Positions 6,527 to 14,973 of a stretch of 64,000 bases of DNA are shown here, one piece after another (the stretch's first letter is position 1; each line of letters begins with the position of its first letter). This stretch comes from Rugosimonospora acidiphila (GTDB lineage Bacteria > Actinomycetota > Actinomycetes > Mycobacteriales > Micromonosporaceae). A model generated the notes under the pieces. It made no database searches, was not told the DNA's origin, and saw nothing but the letters and a program-made list of their open reading frames with translations. A program made the translations under genes and the position numbers. The stretch is taken from contig NZ_BAABJQ010000025.1 in the NCBI RefSeq assembly GCF_039543385.1, positions 83,287 to 147,286 on the forward strand, in the 5' to 3' direction.

Positions 6527-8590
6527 ATGACCGAGCCCCGCGGCGCGATCGCGCTGCCCAAAATCATGTTCGGCGGCGACTACAACCCCGAACAGTGGCC
6601 CCGCGAGGTGTGGGCCGAGGACCTGAAGCTGATGGTCGGGGCGGGCGTCTCGCTCGTCACCGCCGGCATCTTCTCCTGGGCCGCCGTCGAGCCCCGCCAG
6701 GGCGAGTACGACTTCGGCTGGTTCGACGAGGTGATGGACAATCTGGCGGCGACCGGCATCGGAGTCAGCCTGGCCACCATGACCGCATCGCCGCCGCCCT
6801 GGCTGTCCCACCGGTACCCGGAGATCCTGCCCCAGCGGGCCGACGGGACCCGGCTGTGGCCCGGTGCCCGGCAGCACTACTGCCCGTCGAGCCCGGTCTA
6901 CCGCGAGCACGCCGGCCGGCTGGTCGAGCAGTTGGCCACCCGGTACGGCAACCACCCGGCCCTTTCCATCTGGCACATCGGCAACGAGTACGGCTGCCAC
7001 ACCCGGCAGTGCTTCTGCGACGTGTCCGGCGTCGACTTCCGCCGGTGGCTGCGCGAGCGCTACGGCGACCTCGACGCGCTCAACGCGGCCTGGTCCACCA
7101 CGTTCTGGTCGCAGCGCTACGGCGACTGGGACGAGATCTACCCACCCCGTACCGCGCCGACCCTGGGGAACCCGGCGCAGCGGCTGGACTTCGCCCGCTT
7201 CAGCGACGACGCGATCCTGCGGTGCTACCTCACCGAACGCGACATCATCCGGCGGCACACCCCGGACATCCCGGTCACCACCAACTTCATCGGGCTGGTG
7301 CACCAGCCGATCGACTCATACCGGTGGGCGGCCGAGCAGGACGTGGTGAGCCTGGACAGCTACCCCGACCCGTACGACCCGCGCGCCCACGTCGAGGCCG
7401 CGTTCGGCTACGACCTGGTCCGCTCGGCCCGCGCCGGCCAGCCATGGCTGCTCATGGAGCAGGCGCCCAGCGCGGTCAACTGGCGCGAGCGCAACGCGCC
7501 GAAGCCGCCGGGCACCATGCGGCTGTGGAGCTGGCAGGCGGTGGCGCAGGGCGCCGACGCGGTGCTGTTCTTTCAGTGGCGCCAGGCGGCCGGCGGGGCG
7601 GAGAAGTTCCACTCGGCGATGGTGCCGCACGGCGGCGTCGACACGCGTACCCACCGCGAGGTCCAGGCGCTCGGTCGGGAACTGGCCGGCGTGGCCGAGG
7701 TGGCCGGCACGCGGGTGCGCGCCGACGTCGCGCTGCTGCACGACTGGGACAGCTGGCGGGCCCTCGACGCACCGGCCCACCCGGCCGTCCTCGACCTGAT
7801 GGAGGCGCACCGGGCGCACTACGCGCCGCTGTTCGACGCGCACGTCACCTGTGACATCGTGCCGCCGGACGCCGACCTGTCCGGGTACCGGCTGGTGGTC
7901 GTGCCCAACCTGTACCTGCTGCGGGCGGCCGACGCGCGGCGGCTGACCGAGTACGTGGCCGGCGGCGGCCACCTGGTGGTGTCGTTCTTCACCGGCATCG
8001 TGGACGAGTGCGAACGCGCGTACCTGGGCGGCTACCCGGCGCCCCTGCGCGAGGTGCTCGGACTGCGCGTCGACGAGTTCTGGCCGCTGCCGGTGGACGG
8101 TACGGTCGAGCTGGACCTGGCCGGGCGGCGGCACACCGGTACCGTCTGGTCAGAGTGGATCGAGCTCGAGGGTGCCGAGGTGGTCGCGGGCTTCACCGGG
8201 GACCTGGCCGGCCGGCCGGCGGTGACGCGGCACGCGTACGGGCGGGGCGTGGCCTGGTACCTGGGCACCCGGCCGGACCCGGCCGCGATGCGGGAACTGC
8301 TCGACCGGGTGTGCGGCGACGCCGGTGTCGCGCCGGCGCTGCCCGACCTGCCCGAGGGCGTACAGGCGGTCACCCGGCACGGCGCCGACCACTCGTACCT
8401 GTTCCTGCTCAACCACGGTGCCCGGCCGGTCCGGGTGGCCCTGCCGGCACCGGCGGTCAACCTGCTGGCCGAGCGGTCGGACGAGGTTGGCCCCGGCGCG
8501 GCGGGCTCCGGGGCGGTGGACTCCGGCGCGGTGGACTCGGTGACGCTGGAGCCCCGGGGCGTGGCCGTGCTGCGTGGCCCGGTCAATTGA
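6527..8590 (+). CDS. Beta-galactosidase, glycoside hydrolase family 42
   Basis: Cytosolic retaining glycosidase (687 aa, typical for GH42) releasing terminal beta-galactose from oligosaccharides. The N-terminus has the family start FGGDYNPEQWP. The acid/base Glu lies in HIGNEYG (about residue 154) and the nucleophile Glu in LLMEQAPS (about residue 311). The cysteines in CHTRQCFC match the zinc-binding cluster of many GH42 enzymes, and the trimerisation and C-terminal beta domains follow. The ATG at 6527 has GAGGAG 10 nt upstream. There is no signal peptide, so substrate must be imported, presumably by the adjacent ABC system. The promoter region is shared with a FadR-type regulator. Confidence 0.93.
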   Translation: MTEPRGAIALPKIMFGGDYNPEQWPREVWAEDLKLMVGAGVSLVTAGIFSWAAVEPRQGEYDFGWFDEVMDNLAATGIGVSLATMTASPPPWLSHRYPEILPQRADGTRLWPGARQHYCPSSPVYREHAGRLVEQLATRYGNHPALSIWHIGNEYGCHTRQCFCDVSGVDFRRWLRERYGDLDALNAAWSTTFWSQRYGDWDEIYPPRTAPTLGNPAQRLDFARFSDDAILRCYLTERDIIRRHTPDIPVTTNFIGLVHQPIDSYRWAAEQDVVSLDSYPDPYDPRAHVEAAFGYDLVRSARAGQPWLLMEQAPSAVNWRERNAPKPPGTMRLWSWQAVAQGADAVLFFQWRQAAGGAEKFHSAMVPHGGVDTRTHREVQALGRELAGVAEVAGTRVRADVALLHDWDSWRALDAPAHPAVLDLMEAHRAHYAPLFDAHVTCDIVPPDADLSGYRLVVVPNLYLLRAADARRLTEYVAGGGHLVVSFFTGIVDECERAYLGGYPAPLREVLGLRVDEFWPLPVDGTVELDLAGRRHTGTVWSEWIELEGAEVVAGFTGDLAGRPAVTRHAYGRGVAWYLGTRPDPAAMRELLDRVCGDAGVAPALPDLPEGVQAVTRHGADHSYLFLLNHGARPVRVALPAPAVNLLAERSDEVGPGAAGSGAVDSGAVDSVTLEPRGVAVLRGPVN

Positions 8591-8629
8591 GCCGCCTGGC
8601 CAGTTGGGGTTGAGCGAGGCGAAAGGCGG

Positions 8630-8905
8630 TTGACGGGCCGCCCGCATCCTGGCCGCGTGCCGGGTGTCGCCACCCGCGTGGAGTCCCGCGCGGGCGGCGG
8701 CGCCGGCCCCGACGCGCACCCGAGTGAGAAGAAGGTGCGGCACCGCGGCCTGATGGCCGCGGTGCTGGGCCGCGACGAGCACGGCGAGGTGATCCGCAAG
8801 GCCGGCGTCATGAGCGTGGTGCTCGCCGGTGGCACCGTGCGGCCGGGCGACCCGATCCGTGTCGAGTTGCCGCCCGAGCCGCACGAGCGCCTGCGCCCCG
8901 GGTGA
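8630..8905 (+). pseudogene. MOSC-domain protein remnant
   Basis: The last 52 codons (about 8747-8905) read as the conserved C-terminal end of MOSC-domain proteins (GLMAAVLGRDEHGEVIRKAG, then VRPGDPIRVELPP). The preceding residues include DAH and KKVRHR, resembling the N-terminal GDAHAG...VRHR motif of the same family. A central block of roughly 80-100 residues, including the region of the MOSC Cys, is missing, so the gene looks internally deleted. There is no clear ribosome site. The stop lies in a 17-bp tandem repeat. A functional short protein is unlikely. Confidence 0.65.
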
Positions 8906-8980
8906 GCGTCCGCCCTGGCTGAGCGTCCGCCCTGGCTGAGCGTCCGCCCTGGGTGAGCGTCCGTCCCGGGTGAGCGTCGC
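8903..8980. repeat. 17-bp tandem repeat, about 4.5 copies
   Basis: Unit TGAGCGTCCGCCCTGGC at 8903, 8920, 8937 and 8954 (the last two with small changes) and a partial unit at 8971. The first unit supplies the stop codon of the MOSC remnant. It is probably slippage-derived. Confidence 0.85.
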
Positions 8981-8992
8981 GTTCCGGGGCCG

Positions 8993-9205
8993 TCAACGCG
9001 GCCCGGCGCCGGCCTTCCTGGTCAGGCGGCGCAGGTAACGCAGCAGCTTCGGGGTGGGCAGCGTCCGGGTCTTGGTGCCGTGCTCGTTCGCCAGGATGTT
9101 GTTTGCCATGTCGTCCGCGTGCTTGTCCGGGATTCCGTTGTTGTCCAGGTCCTTGCGCAGTCGATTGCGCTTGATCTCGTACTGGTGGCTGCCGTGCTGG
9201 GCCAT
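8993..9205 (-). CDS. Small conserved hydrophilic protein of unknown function
   Basis: Seventy-residue, highly charged protein without membrane segments or signal. The central part (RLRKDLDNNGIPDKHADDMA) looks helical, with an acidic turn resembling short actinobacterial proteins of unknown role. Codon use is less GC-biased than neighbouring noncoding DNA, and a G-rich ribosome site (AGGGGGG) lies about 9 nt before the ATG at 9205, supporting a real gene. It is divergent from the zinc-binding lipoprotein gene. I do not recognise a function. Confidence 0.55.
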   Translation of the reverse strand: MAQHGSHQYEIKRNRLRKDLDNNGIPDKHADDMANNILANEHGTKTRTLPTPKLLRYLRRLTRKAGAGPR

Positions 9206-9307
9206 CGAGATCGCCCCCCTCCACCCGCGTTGTTACCCGCGCTGGTACCCGTCATTCCTGCCCGCGCAAGGCTGTGAGCTGCGGAATTCATGCCGTGGAG
9301 CGCATTT

Positions 9308-9332
9308 GATAACGGAACCTGTTTTCGTTAGC
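9308..9332. promoter_or_regulatory. Zur-like box upstream of the metal-binding lipoprotein
   Basis: GATAACG...GTTTTCGTTAGC, a 25-bp imperfect palindrome that fits the actinobacterial Zur box (GATAATGAAAA...TTTTCATTATC) at most positions. It lies 41 bp upstream of the ATG, where bound Zur would block transcription under zinc sufficiency. The match was made by eye from general knowledge of the motif. Confidence 0.5.
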
Positions 9333-9372
9333 TTCGGATCCTGGAACGTTGACGCACTCACGAAGGTCCCTC

Positions 9373-10323
9373 ATGTCCTTGACCTACCCGCCGGGTACCG
9401 CCCGGCGTCGCCGCCTCGGCCTCACGGCGGGCACCGCCGCCCTGCTGGCCGTGGCGCTTTCGGCCTGCGCCACCACCGCGCCCACGAAGTCGTCGGGCGG
9501 CTCCGCCACGATCGAGGTGGTCGCGGCCGAGAACTTCTGGGGCAGCCTGGCCGCGCAGCTGGGTGGCTCGCACGTGAAGGTCACCAGCATCATCAACAAC
9601 CCGGACGCCGACCCGCACGACTACGAGCCCACCGCCGCGGACGGTCGGGAGATCGCCTCGGCGAAGTTGGCCCTCATCAACGGGGTCGGGTACGACGCGT
9701 GGGCCACCAAGCTCGCCGACGCCAACCCGTCGTCGTCGCGGACCACGCTGACGGTGGGTGACCTGGTCGGCGCGAAGGACGGCGACAATCCGCACCGGTG
9801 GTACAACCCGGGCAATGTGCGGCAGGTCATCGATCAGATCACCGCGGACTACAAGAAAATCGACCCGGCCGACGCGTCGTTCTTCGACACCCAGCACGAC
9901 ACGGTCATCAATACCAACCTGAAGACCTACTTCGACACGATCAGTGAGATCAAGACCAACTACTCGGGTACTCCGGTCGGCGCCTCGGAGTCGATTTTCG
10001 CGATGCTGTCCCCGGCGCTGGGCCTGAACCTGTTGACCCCGGCGGCCTTCCTGACCGACATCAGCGAGGGCAGCGACCCGAGCGCCAAGGACAAGGCGTC
10101 GATCGACAACCAGATCAAGAACAAGCAGATCAAGGTCTACGTGTACAACAGCCAGAACGCCACGCCGGACGTGCAGCAGCAGGTGAACGAGGCCAAGGCG
10201 GCGGGGATTCCGGTCAGCACCATCACCGAGACGCTCACCCCGGCCGGCGCGTCCTTCCAGGACTGGCAGGTCGCCCAGTTCGACGCGCTCAAGCAGGCCC
10301 TCGGCCAGGCCACCGGCAAGTAG
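9373..10323 (+). CDS. Zinc/manganese ABC transporter substrate-binding lipoprotein (ZnuA family)
   Basis: Cluster A-I metal-binding protein of 316 aa, exported and lipid-anchored (Arg-rich start, hydrophobic segment, lipobox LSAC). Metal ligands expected from the family are visible as His in DPHDYEP and His in NPHRWYNP; the third position appears to be in GASESIF. The ATG at 9373 has a GAAGG site 6 nt upstream. No permease or ATPase gene is adjacent, so it must act as an orphan with a transporter encoded elsewhere. The Zur-like box upstream favours zinc. Metal specificity is inferred. Confidence 0.85.
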   Translation: MSLTYPPGTARRRRLGLTAGTAALLAVALSACATTAPTKSSGGSATIEVVAAENFWGSLAAQLGGSHVKVTSIINNPDADPHDYEPTAADGREIASAKLALINGVGYDAWATKLADANPSSSRTTLTVGDLVGAKDGDNPHRWYNPGNVRQVIDQITADYKKIDPADASFFDTQHDTVINTNLKTYFDTISEIKTNYSGTPVGASESIFAMLSPALGLNLLTPAAFLTDISEGSDPSAKDKASIDNQIKNKQIKVYVYNSQNATPDVQQQVNEAKAAGIPVSTITETLTPAGASFQDWQVAQFDALKQALGQATGK

Positions 10324-10335
10324 CGACGCGGGCCG

Positions 10336-11160
10336 CTACTCGGCGATGGCCCGGGTGAGCAGGATGGTGGTGATGAACGTACGGAACAGCCGCAGCGGGT
10401 CGTCGTCGGTCATCATCACCGTCTTCTCGTCGATCCGCTCGACGCCTCGCAGCCAGGTGGCCAGGTCGGCGAGGTCCCCGTTGTGGAACCGGACGCTCAG
10501 CGTCGCCGGCAGCGTGATCGCGGGCGGGGAGAACGTGGGCAGCCGCGCGATCGCGCGCCGGGCGCCCTCCCGGATCAGCGCGCGGGCGCGCTCGGGGTGC
10601 AGGGCGGTGGCGGCGAAGCGGGTAACGGACTCCTTGACCACCGCGGTCTCGATGGTGGGGAAGAACGGCGCCGCCTCCTGGGCCGTGGTCCGGTCGCCGG
10701 TGATCAGCACCACCGGTACCCCGTAGGCCTGCGCCACCAGGGCGTTGACGCCCGACTCGCCGGCCACCACGTCGTTGAGCCGCACATCGGCGATGGCCTT
10801 CGGGTTGTACGTGTGCGAGAGCACCGAGACCGAGGAGCTCATCGAGCCGTGGTACGAAATGAAGAACACGGCGTCGAACGAGGCGTCCAGCCCCTGCATC
10901 ATGTACAGCGGCTTGTGCCGGCCGGACAGATAGCCCGCGCCGCCGTGCAGCTGATCGGGGCGCAGGTTCTGCATGTCCGAGTGCGAGTCATTGACCAGGA
11001 ATTCCCGGGCCCCCGCCTCGATCGCACCGTCGATGGCGGCGTTCACCTCGGCCTGCAGCAATCCTCGGCAGTACTCGTAGTCAGGGCCGGGCGGGCGGCA
11101 CTGGGACCAGTCGACGACCCCGGCCGTGCCCTCCATATCGGTCGAGAGGAAGACCTTCAC
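10336..11160 (-). CDS. M55 family D-aminopeptidase (DppA-like)
   Basis: Zinc aminopeptidase of 274 aa, similar to DppA enzymes that remove N-terminal D-amino acids and act on cell-wall-derived D-peptides. The N-terminal KVFLSTDMEGTAGV carries the family Asp8/Glu10 zinc ligands; NDSHSDMQNL and FFISYHGS supply conserved His residues, and the AGES motif follows. I chose the GTG at 11160, which has AGGAG 6 nt upstream; a GTG one codon earlier is too close. It is convergent with the metal-binding lipoprotein gene with almost no gap. It is probably cytosolic. Confidence 0.87.
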   Translation of the reverse strand: MKVFLSTDMEGTAGVVDWSQCRPPGPDYEYCRGLLQAEVNAAIDGAIEAGAREFLVNDSHSDMQNLRPDQLHGGAGYLSGRHKPLYMMQGLDASFDAVFFISYHGSMSSSVSVLSHTYNPKAIADVRLNDVVAGESGVNALVAQAYGVPVVLITGDRTTAQEAAPFFPTIETAVVKESVTRFAATALHPERARALIREGARRAIARLPTFSPPAITLPATLSVRFHNGDLADLATWLRGVERIDEKTVMMTDDDPLRLFRTFITTILLTRAIAE

Positions 11161-11258
11161 CACACGCTCCTGTCCCGGTTGTGCGCGGTGAAGCCATTGT
11201 GCCGCAGCGGAGCGTGGACGTACCGCTACGCGTTGCGAATCACAGGACGTCCTGAGCT

Positions 11259-11945
11259 TCAGGCGCGGGCCAGCTGGCGCGCCGCGCCGTAATCGCGGTC
11301 GAGGTCCACCCGGACCAGCGCGCTGACCAGCCAGGCGAGCTTCTCCGACTCCCCACCCCCGGCGACCTCGGACAGTTCGGCCGTCGAACGCCCCAGCCCG
11401 AGCCTGCGGGCGGCGGCCAGGGCGCGCCGGTCGGCGAACGGCCCGACCTCGCGCCAGCCCGCCTGTACCTCGCGGAAGAACAGGTCGACCGCGGCGTCGC
11501 TCACGCCCGGCAGCTCCCGCAGCAGGCGCCGCTCCCGGGTCGGGTCGTGCCCGGCCCGCGTACGCAGCCGGCGCAGGTCCCCCTGGTACCCGTCGACCAC
11601 CGCCTCGGCGAGCGTGCCGAGCGTGCCGGCCAGCTCGCTGGCGTCGCGTTGCCCGATGGCGTCGCGGATCGCCGTCACCCGCCGCTCGTACGGCGACCGG
11701 GCCAGCCGCGCCGCCGAGTCCCAGCCCCGCTCGCGCAGTGCCCGGGCGGCGCGCACGGCCCGGTCCTCGTCCCGTCGACCGGCCGCCAACAGCGACAGGC
11801 ACAGCAGCTGGAAAAGGTTCGCCGGGTTGTTGGAGACCTGGAATCCGGCCCGCTCGGCGAAGCCCCGGCCGGCCCTGCCGATCAGGCGGCGGGCCAGCCG
11901 CCGCCGCTGCGCCAGATCCATCGTGCCCGCTGCCATCACGGTCAC
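11259..11945 (-). CDS. HhH-GPD-like DNA repair protein (endonuclease III-like)
   Basis: Protein of 225-228 aa, largely helical and basic. A helix-hairpin-helix segment (LRELPGVSDAAVDLFF, about residues 138-153) resembles the DNA-binding element of base-excision glycosylases. I see no Fe-S cysteine cluster and cannot assign a lesion specificity; the Asp expected in the catalytic loop is not obvious. It starts only a few bases after the PEBP gene stop, so the two are probably co-transcribed. GTG 11945 and ATG 11936 are both possible and neither has a strong ribosome site. Confidence 0.6.
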   Translation of the reverse strand: MTVMAAGTMDLAQRRRLARRLIGRAGRGFAERAGFQVSNNPANLFQLLCLSLLAAGRRDEDRAVRAARALRERGWDSAARLARSPYERRVTAIRDAIGQRDASELAGTLGTLAEAVVDGYQGDLRRLRTRAGHDPTRERRLLRELPGVSDAAVDLFFREVQAGWREVGPFADRRALAAARRLGLGRSTAELSEVAGGGESEKLAWLVSALVRVDLDRDYGAARQLARA

Positions 11946-11948
11946 CGG

Positions 11949-12401
11949 CTACCGCTGGAACAGGCCGACCGTGGTGCCGCTGGCCACCGCGGCCTCGTCC
12001 ACGTGCCGGTGCACGTCGTACGCGCTCGGCTGGTCCGGCAGCTGGATCGGCTGGCCCAGCGCGTACAGGTGGAACACGAAGCGGTGCGCCGGATCGCCGG
12101 GAGGTGGTTGCGGCCCGCCCCAGCCCGGCTCGCCGAAGCCGTTGGGCCACTCCTGGCCGCCCCGCGGGATCTGGCCCTCACTCACCCCGTTGGACGCCGG
12201 GTCGATGCCGGTCACCAGCCAGTGCAGGAAGGTCGTGCTCGGGGCGTCCGGGTCCTCGCACAGCAGGATCAGCTCGGTCGCGCTCTCTGGCAGGCCCGAC
12301 CAGCGCAGCGGCGGTGAGATGTTTTCGCCGGTGTGCGCGTACCGTGCCGGAATCTCGTCGTGATTGCCGAACGCGGGGCTGTCGAGTTGGATGCTCGCCA
12401 T
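11949..12401 (-). CDS. YbhB/YbcL family PEBP-like protein
   Basis: Phosphatidylethanolamine-binding-protein fold, 150 aa, as usual for bacterial members. Visible family features: LSPAF-like start (LDSPAFGNHDEIP), the CEDPDAPS ligand-site motif, the HWLVTGID segment and the PGDPAHRFVFHLYAL strand with its conserved His. The ATG at 12401 has AGGAGG 10 nt upstream. There is no signal peptide, so it is cytosolic. The biochemical role of bacterial PEBPs is poorly defined. It is likely the first gene of a two-gene unit with the HhH protein and divergent from the erythromycin-esterase homologue. Confidence 0.9.
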   Translation of the reverse strand: MASIQLDSPAFGNHDEIPARYAHTGENISPPLRWSGLPESATELILLCEDPDAPSTTFLHWLVTGIDPASNGVSEGQIPRGGQEWPNGFGEPGWGGPQPPPGDPAHRFVFHLYALGQPIQLPDQPSAYDVHRHVDEAAVASGTTVGLFQR

Positions 12402-12528
12402 TGCCGCACCACCTCCTGACCGATCCGCTACCCGAGCCATCCGGGTCCAATCGCGTGCAGTGGCGCGGTCGGTTTCCCCGCGCCGCGCCCGGGTAGGCAT
12501 GGGGTGCGAGGGCCGCGGGGGGAAGATC

Positions 12529-13812
12529 ATGACACGGTATCGGGACGAGATCGTCGCGCTGACCACGCCCATCACCGACCCGGGCGACCTGGACATCCTG
12601 CTCGATCGGATCGGGAACGCCCGGGTGGTGATGCTGGGCGAGGCCAGCCATGGCACGCACGAGTTCTACCGCTGGCGGGCGGCGCTGACCCGCCGGCTGA
12701 TCGCCGAGCGGGGCTTCTCGTTCGTCGCCGTCGAGGGCGACTGGCCGGACTGCGACCGGATCGACGGCGCGGTGCGGCTGCGGCCCGGCGCCTCGGCCGA
12801 TCCGCGCGAGGCGCTGACCGTCTTCGAGCGGTGGCCGACCTGGATGTGGGCCAACGAGGAGGTCGCCGACTTCTGCCGGTGGCTGCGTGGGCACAACGCC
12901 GGTGTGGGCGAGTCCGAACGGGCCGGGTTCCACGGCCTCGACGTGTACTCGCTGTGGGAGTCGCTGCGCGAGATCCTGCTGTACCTGCGCGAGAACGAGC
13001 CGCAGGAGGTGCCGGAGGCGCTGGCCGCGTACCGGTGCTTCGAACCGTACGACGAGGACCCGTACAACTACGCGCGCGCCACCCGGTTCGTGCCGTCCCG
13101 GTGCGAGAACGAGGTGGTCGACCTGCTCGTCGAGCTGCGCCAGCGGGCCGCCGCCGACGGTGCGGGTGAGTTCGGCGCCTGGCAGAACGCCGAGGTGGTC
13201 GCGGGCGCCGAGCGGTATTACCGGTCGATGATGGCCGGCGACCGCCAGTCGTGGAACGTGCGGGACCGGCACATGGACGCGACCCTCGACCGGCTGCTGA
13301 CCCACTACGGACCCGGGTCCCGGGGCGTGGTGTGGGCACACAACACCCACGTGGGCGACGCCCGGGCCACCGACATGGCGGTGGCCGGCGAGGTCAACAT
13401 CGGCCAGCTGGCCCGGGAGCGGTACGGGCCGGACCAGGTGGTGCTGGTGGGCTTCGGTACGCACCGGGGGACGGTCGTGGCCGGCGACGAGTGGGGCGCG
13501 CCCATGCGGCTGATGCCGGTACCGCCGGCCCGACCGGGGTCGCTGGAGGCGGTGCTGAGCGAGGACGCGCCGCCCCGGGCGCTGTCGGTGTTTCCGCTGG
13601 GGCAGCGGTCGGACCTGCTGCGCGACGAACTGGGCCACCGGGCCGTCGGCGTCGTTTACCACCCGGAGCGGGACCGGGGTAACTACGTACCGACCGTGCT
13701 GGGCGACCGGTACGACGCGTTCCTGTGGTTCGAGCAGAGCCGGGGCCTGCTGCCGGTGGGCACGCGGCCGCGTGACGCGCTGGAGCCCGAGACGTACCCG
13801 ACGGGCGTCTGA
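12529..13812 (+). CDS. Erythromycin esterase family protein
   Basis: Homologue of EreA/EreB macrolactone hydrolases and related succinoglycan-biosynthesis-type proteins, 427 aa. The family's acidic/His motif appears as LGEASHGTHEFYRWR, followed by VEGDWPDC and the later VWAHNTHVGDARATDM with the catalytic-region His. A G-rich site (GGGGGGAAG) precedes the ATG at 12529. Most actinobacterial members are chromosomal and of unproven substrate, so resistance should not be assumed. No resistance or mobile genes lie nearby. Confidence 0.85.
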   Translation: MTRYRDEIVALTTPITDPGDLDILLDRIGNARVVMLGEASHGTHEFYRWRAALTRRLIAERGFSFVAVEGDWPDCDRIDGAVRLRPGASADPREALTVFERWPTWMWANEEVADFCRWLRGHNAGVGESERAGFHGLDVYSLWESLREILLYLRENEPQEVPEALAAYRCFEPYDEDPYNYARATRFVPSRCENEVVDLLVELRQRAAADGAGEFGAWQNAEVVAGAERYYRSMMAGDRQSWNVRDRHMDATLDRLLTHYGPGSRGVVWAHNTHVGDARATDMAVAGEVNIGQLARERYGPDQVVLVGFGTHRGTVVAGDEWGAPMRLMPVPPARPGSLEAVLSEDAPPRALSVFPLGQRSDLLRDELGHRAVGVVYHPERDRGNYVPTVLGDRYDAFLWFEQSRGLLPVGTRPRDALEPETYPTGV

Positions 13813-13861
13813 TCCCATCGGCGAAGCCGCCGGGCGCGCGCCTGGCCGGCGCCCTCGGCCG

Positions 13862-13940
13862 TTGCCATTTCCAGCGCTGCCATTCGAGCGTTCCCATTTC
13901 GAGCGTTCCCTTCGAGCGCTGCCATCGAGCGTTGCCATCG
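13862..13940. repeat. Imperfect 15-bp repeats (TCGAGCGTTGCCAT-like)
   Basis: Five to six degenerate copies of YTCGAGCGYTSCCAT in the 303-bp gap between the esterase homologue and the DUF4232 lipoprotein. No gene is visible in the gap. Confidence 0.7.
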
Positions 13941-14115
13941 ACTGGTCGGCCGGTGGCCCAGCCCGATCCGCCATAACCGTCCGCTGAACCACCCCGAATT
14001 GGTGTCGCGTCGTCGATTGCGGGGCGGCCAGCGTCGGTGGCCTGATGGTCTGGGGTGTTTCATCCCGAGGCCGGCCCCGGGAACAGGAGCCGGCGCGAGC
14101 GCCGAGGAGGCACCG

Positions 14116-14931
14116 ATGGTGGCCAAGCTCCGGGTCGCGCTGGCCGGCTGCGCCGCGCTGCTGGCGGCGATCACGGTGGCCGGCTGCGGCTCGTCCCACG
14201 GCCACCCGTACGCGGGGCCGGGCCGCTCGACCCGTGCGCCGGTGGTCGCCCTACCCGACATCGACCCGGGCCTGCCGCTGTCGGCCCCGCCGCTCGCGCC
14301 GGCCGCCGGCAAGTCGGCCGGCGCCGGTACCGGCGGCGCCATCTCCGGCGGCGGCACTGGCATCGGCGGCGGCACCGGGTCGGGGTCGGGTGGCTCAGGG
14401 ACCGGCGGGTCCGGGACGGGTGGCGTCCCGGACGCCGGGGCGGGCTCCGGCGGCGGCGCGGGCGGCGCCACGGTCGCCCCGGCACCCGGGTGTGCCGCCG
14501 GCGCGCTGTCGCTGAAACAGCGGCCGGGCGACAACGGGGCGGCCGGGCAGATCGTGGTGGCGATCCAGCTGACCAACGGTTCGTCGAAGCCGTGCAGCCT
14601 GTCCGGGTACCCGACGTTCACGCTGAGCGCCCCGACCCCGAGCGGCACGCCGGTCACCGAGCCGGTGACGCTGAGCCACGGCCGGCTGGGCAGCCTCGCG
14701 TTCGGCGACCCGGCCGGCACGGTCAACCTGGCGGCCGGCGGCCAGTCCGGTTTCCTGGTGCGGTACAGCGAGGTGCAGTACGGCGACGGCAGCTGCGTGG
14801 CCACCGACACGCTGCACCTGGCGCTGCCCGGCTCCGCGGGCAACGTGGCCGGCCCGGTGCGCATGCAGGTGTGCGGCGAACCGATGCTGGTGTCGCCGTT
14901 CGTACCGCCGCCCCGGCTGTCGATCGGCTGA
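14116..14931 (+). CDS. DUF4232 domain lipoprotein
   Basis: Secreted lipoprotein of 271 aa. Residues 1-25 form a signal peptide with lipobox VAGC; residues about 30-115 are a low-complexity Gly/Ser/Thr/Ala/Pro linker; the C-terminal 150 residues match DUF4232, with CSLSGYPTF and two further cysteines (DGSCVATD, MQVCGEP) likely forming disulfides. The ATG at 14116 has GAGGAGG 5 nt upstream. The domain's function is unknown; such proteins are abundant in mycelial actinobacteria. It is convergent with the sigma-factor operon. Confidence 0.85.
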   Translation: MVAKLRVALAGCAALLAAITVAGCGSSHGHPYAGPGRSTRAPVVALPDIDPGLPLSAPPLAPAAGKSAGAGTGGAISGGGTGIGGGTGSGSGGSGTGGSGTGGVPDAGAGSGGGAGGATVAPAPGCAAGALSLKQRPGDNGAAGQIVVAIQLTNGSSKPCSLSGYPTFTLSAPTPSGTPVTEPVTLSHGRLGSLAFGDPAGTVNLAAGGQSGFLVRYSEVQYGDGSCVATDTLHLALPGSAGNVAGPVRMQVCGEPMLVSPFVPPPRLSIG

Positions 14932-14973
14932 CGCCGGTCGACTCCGGCGGCTCCAGAGCCCGATCCGAGCCGC

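Noticed and set aside
12529..13812. Antibiotic-resistance island suggested by the erythromycin esterase homologue
   Set aside because: No mobility genes or composition shift around it. Chromosomal members of this family are common in actinobacteria and often have other roles.
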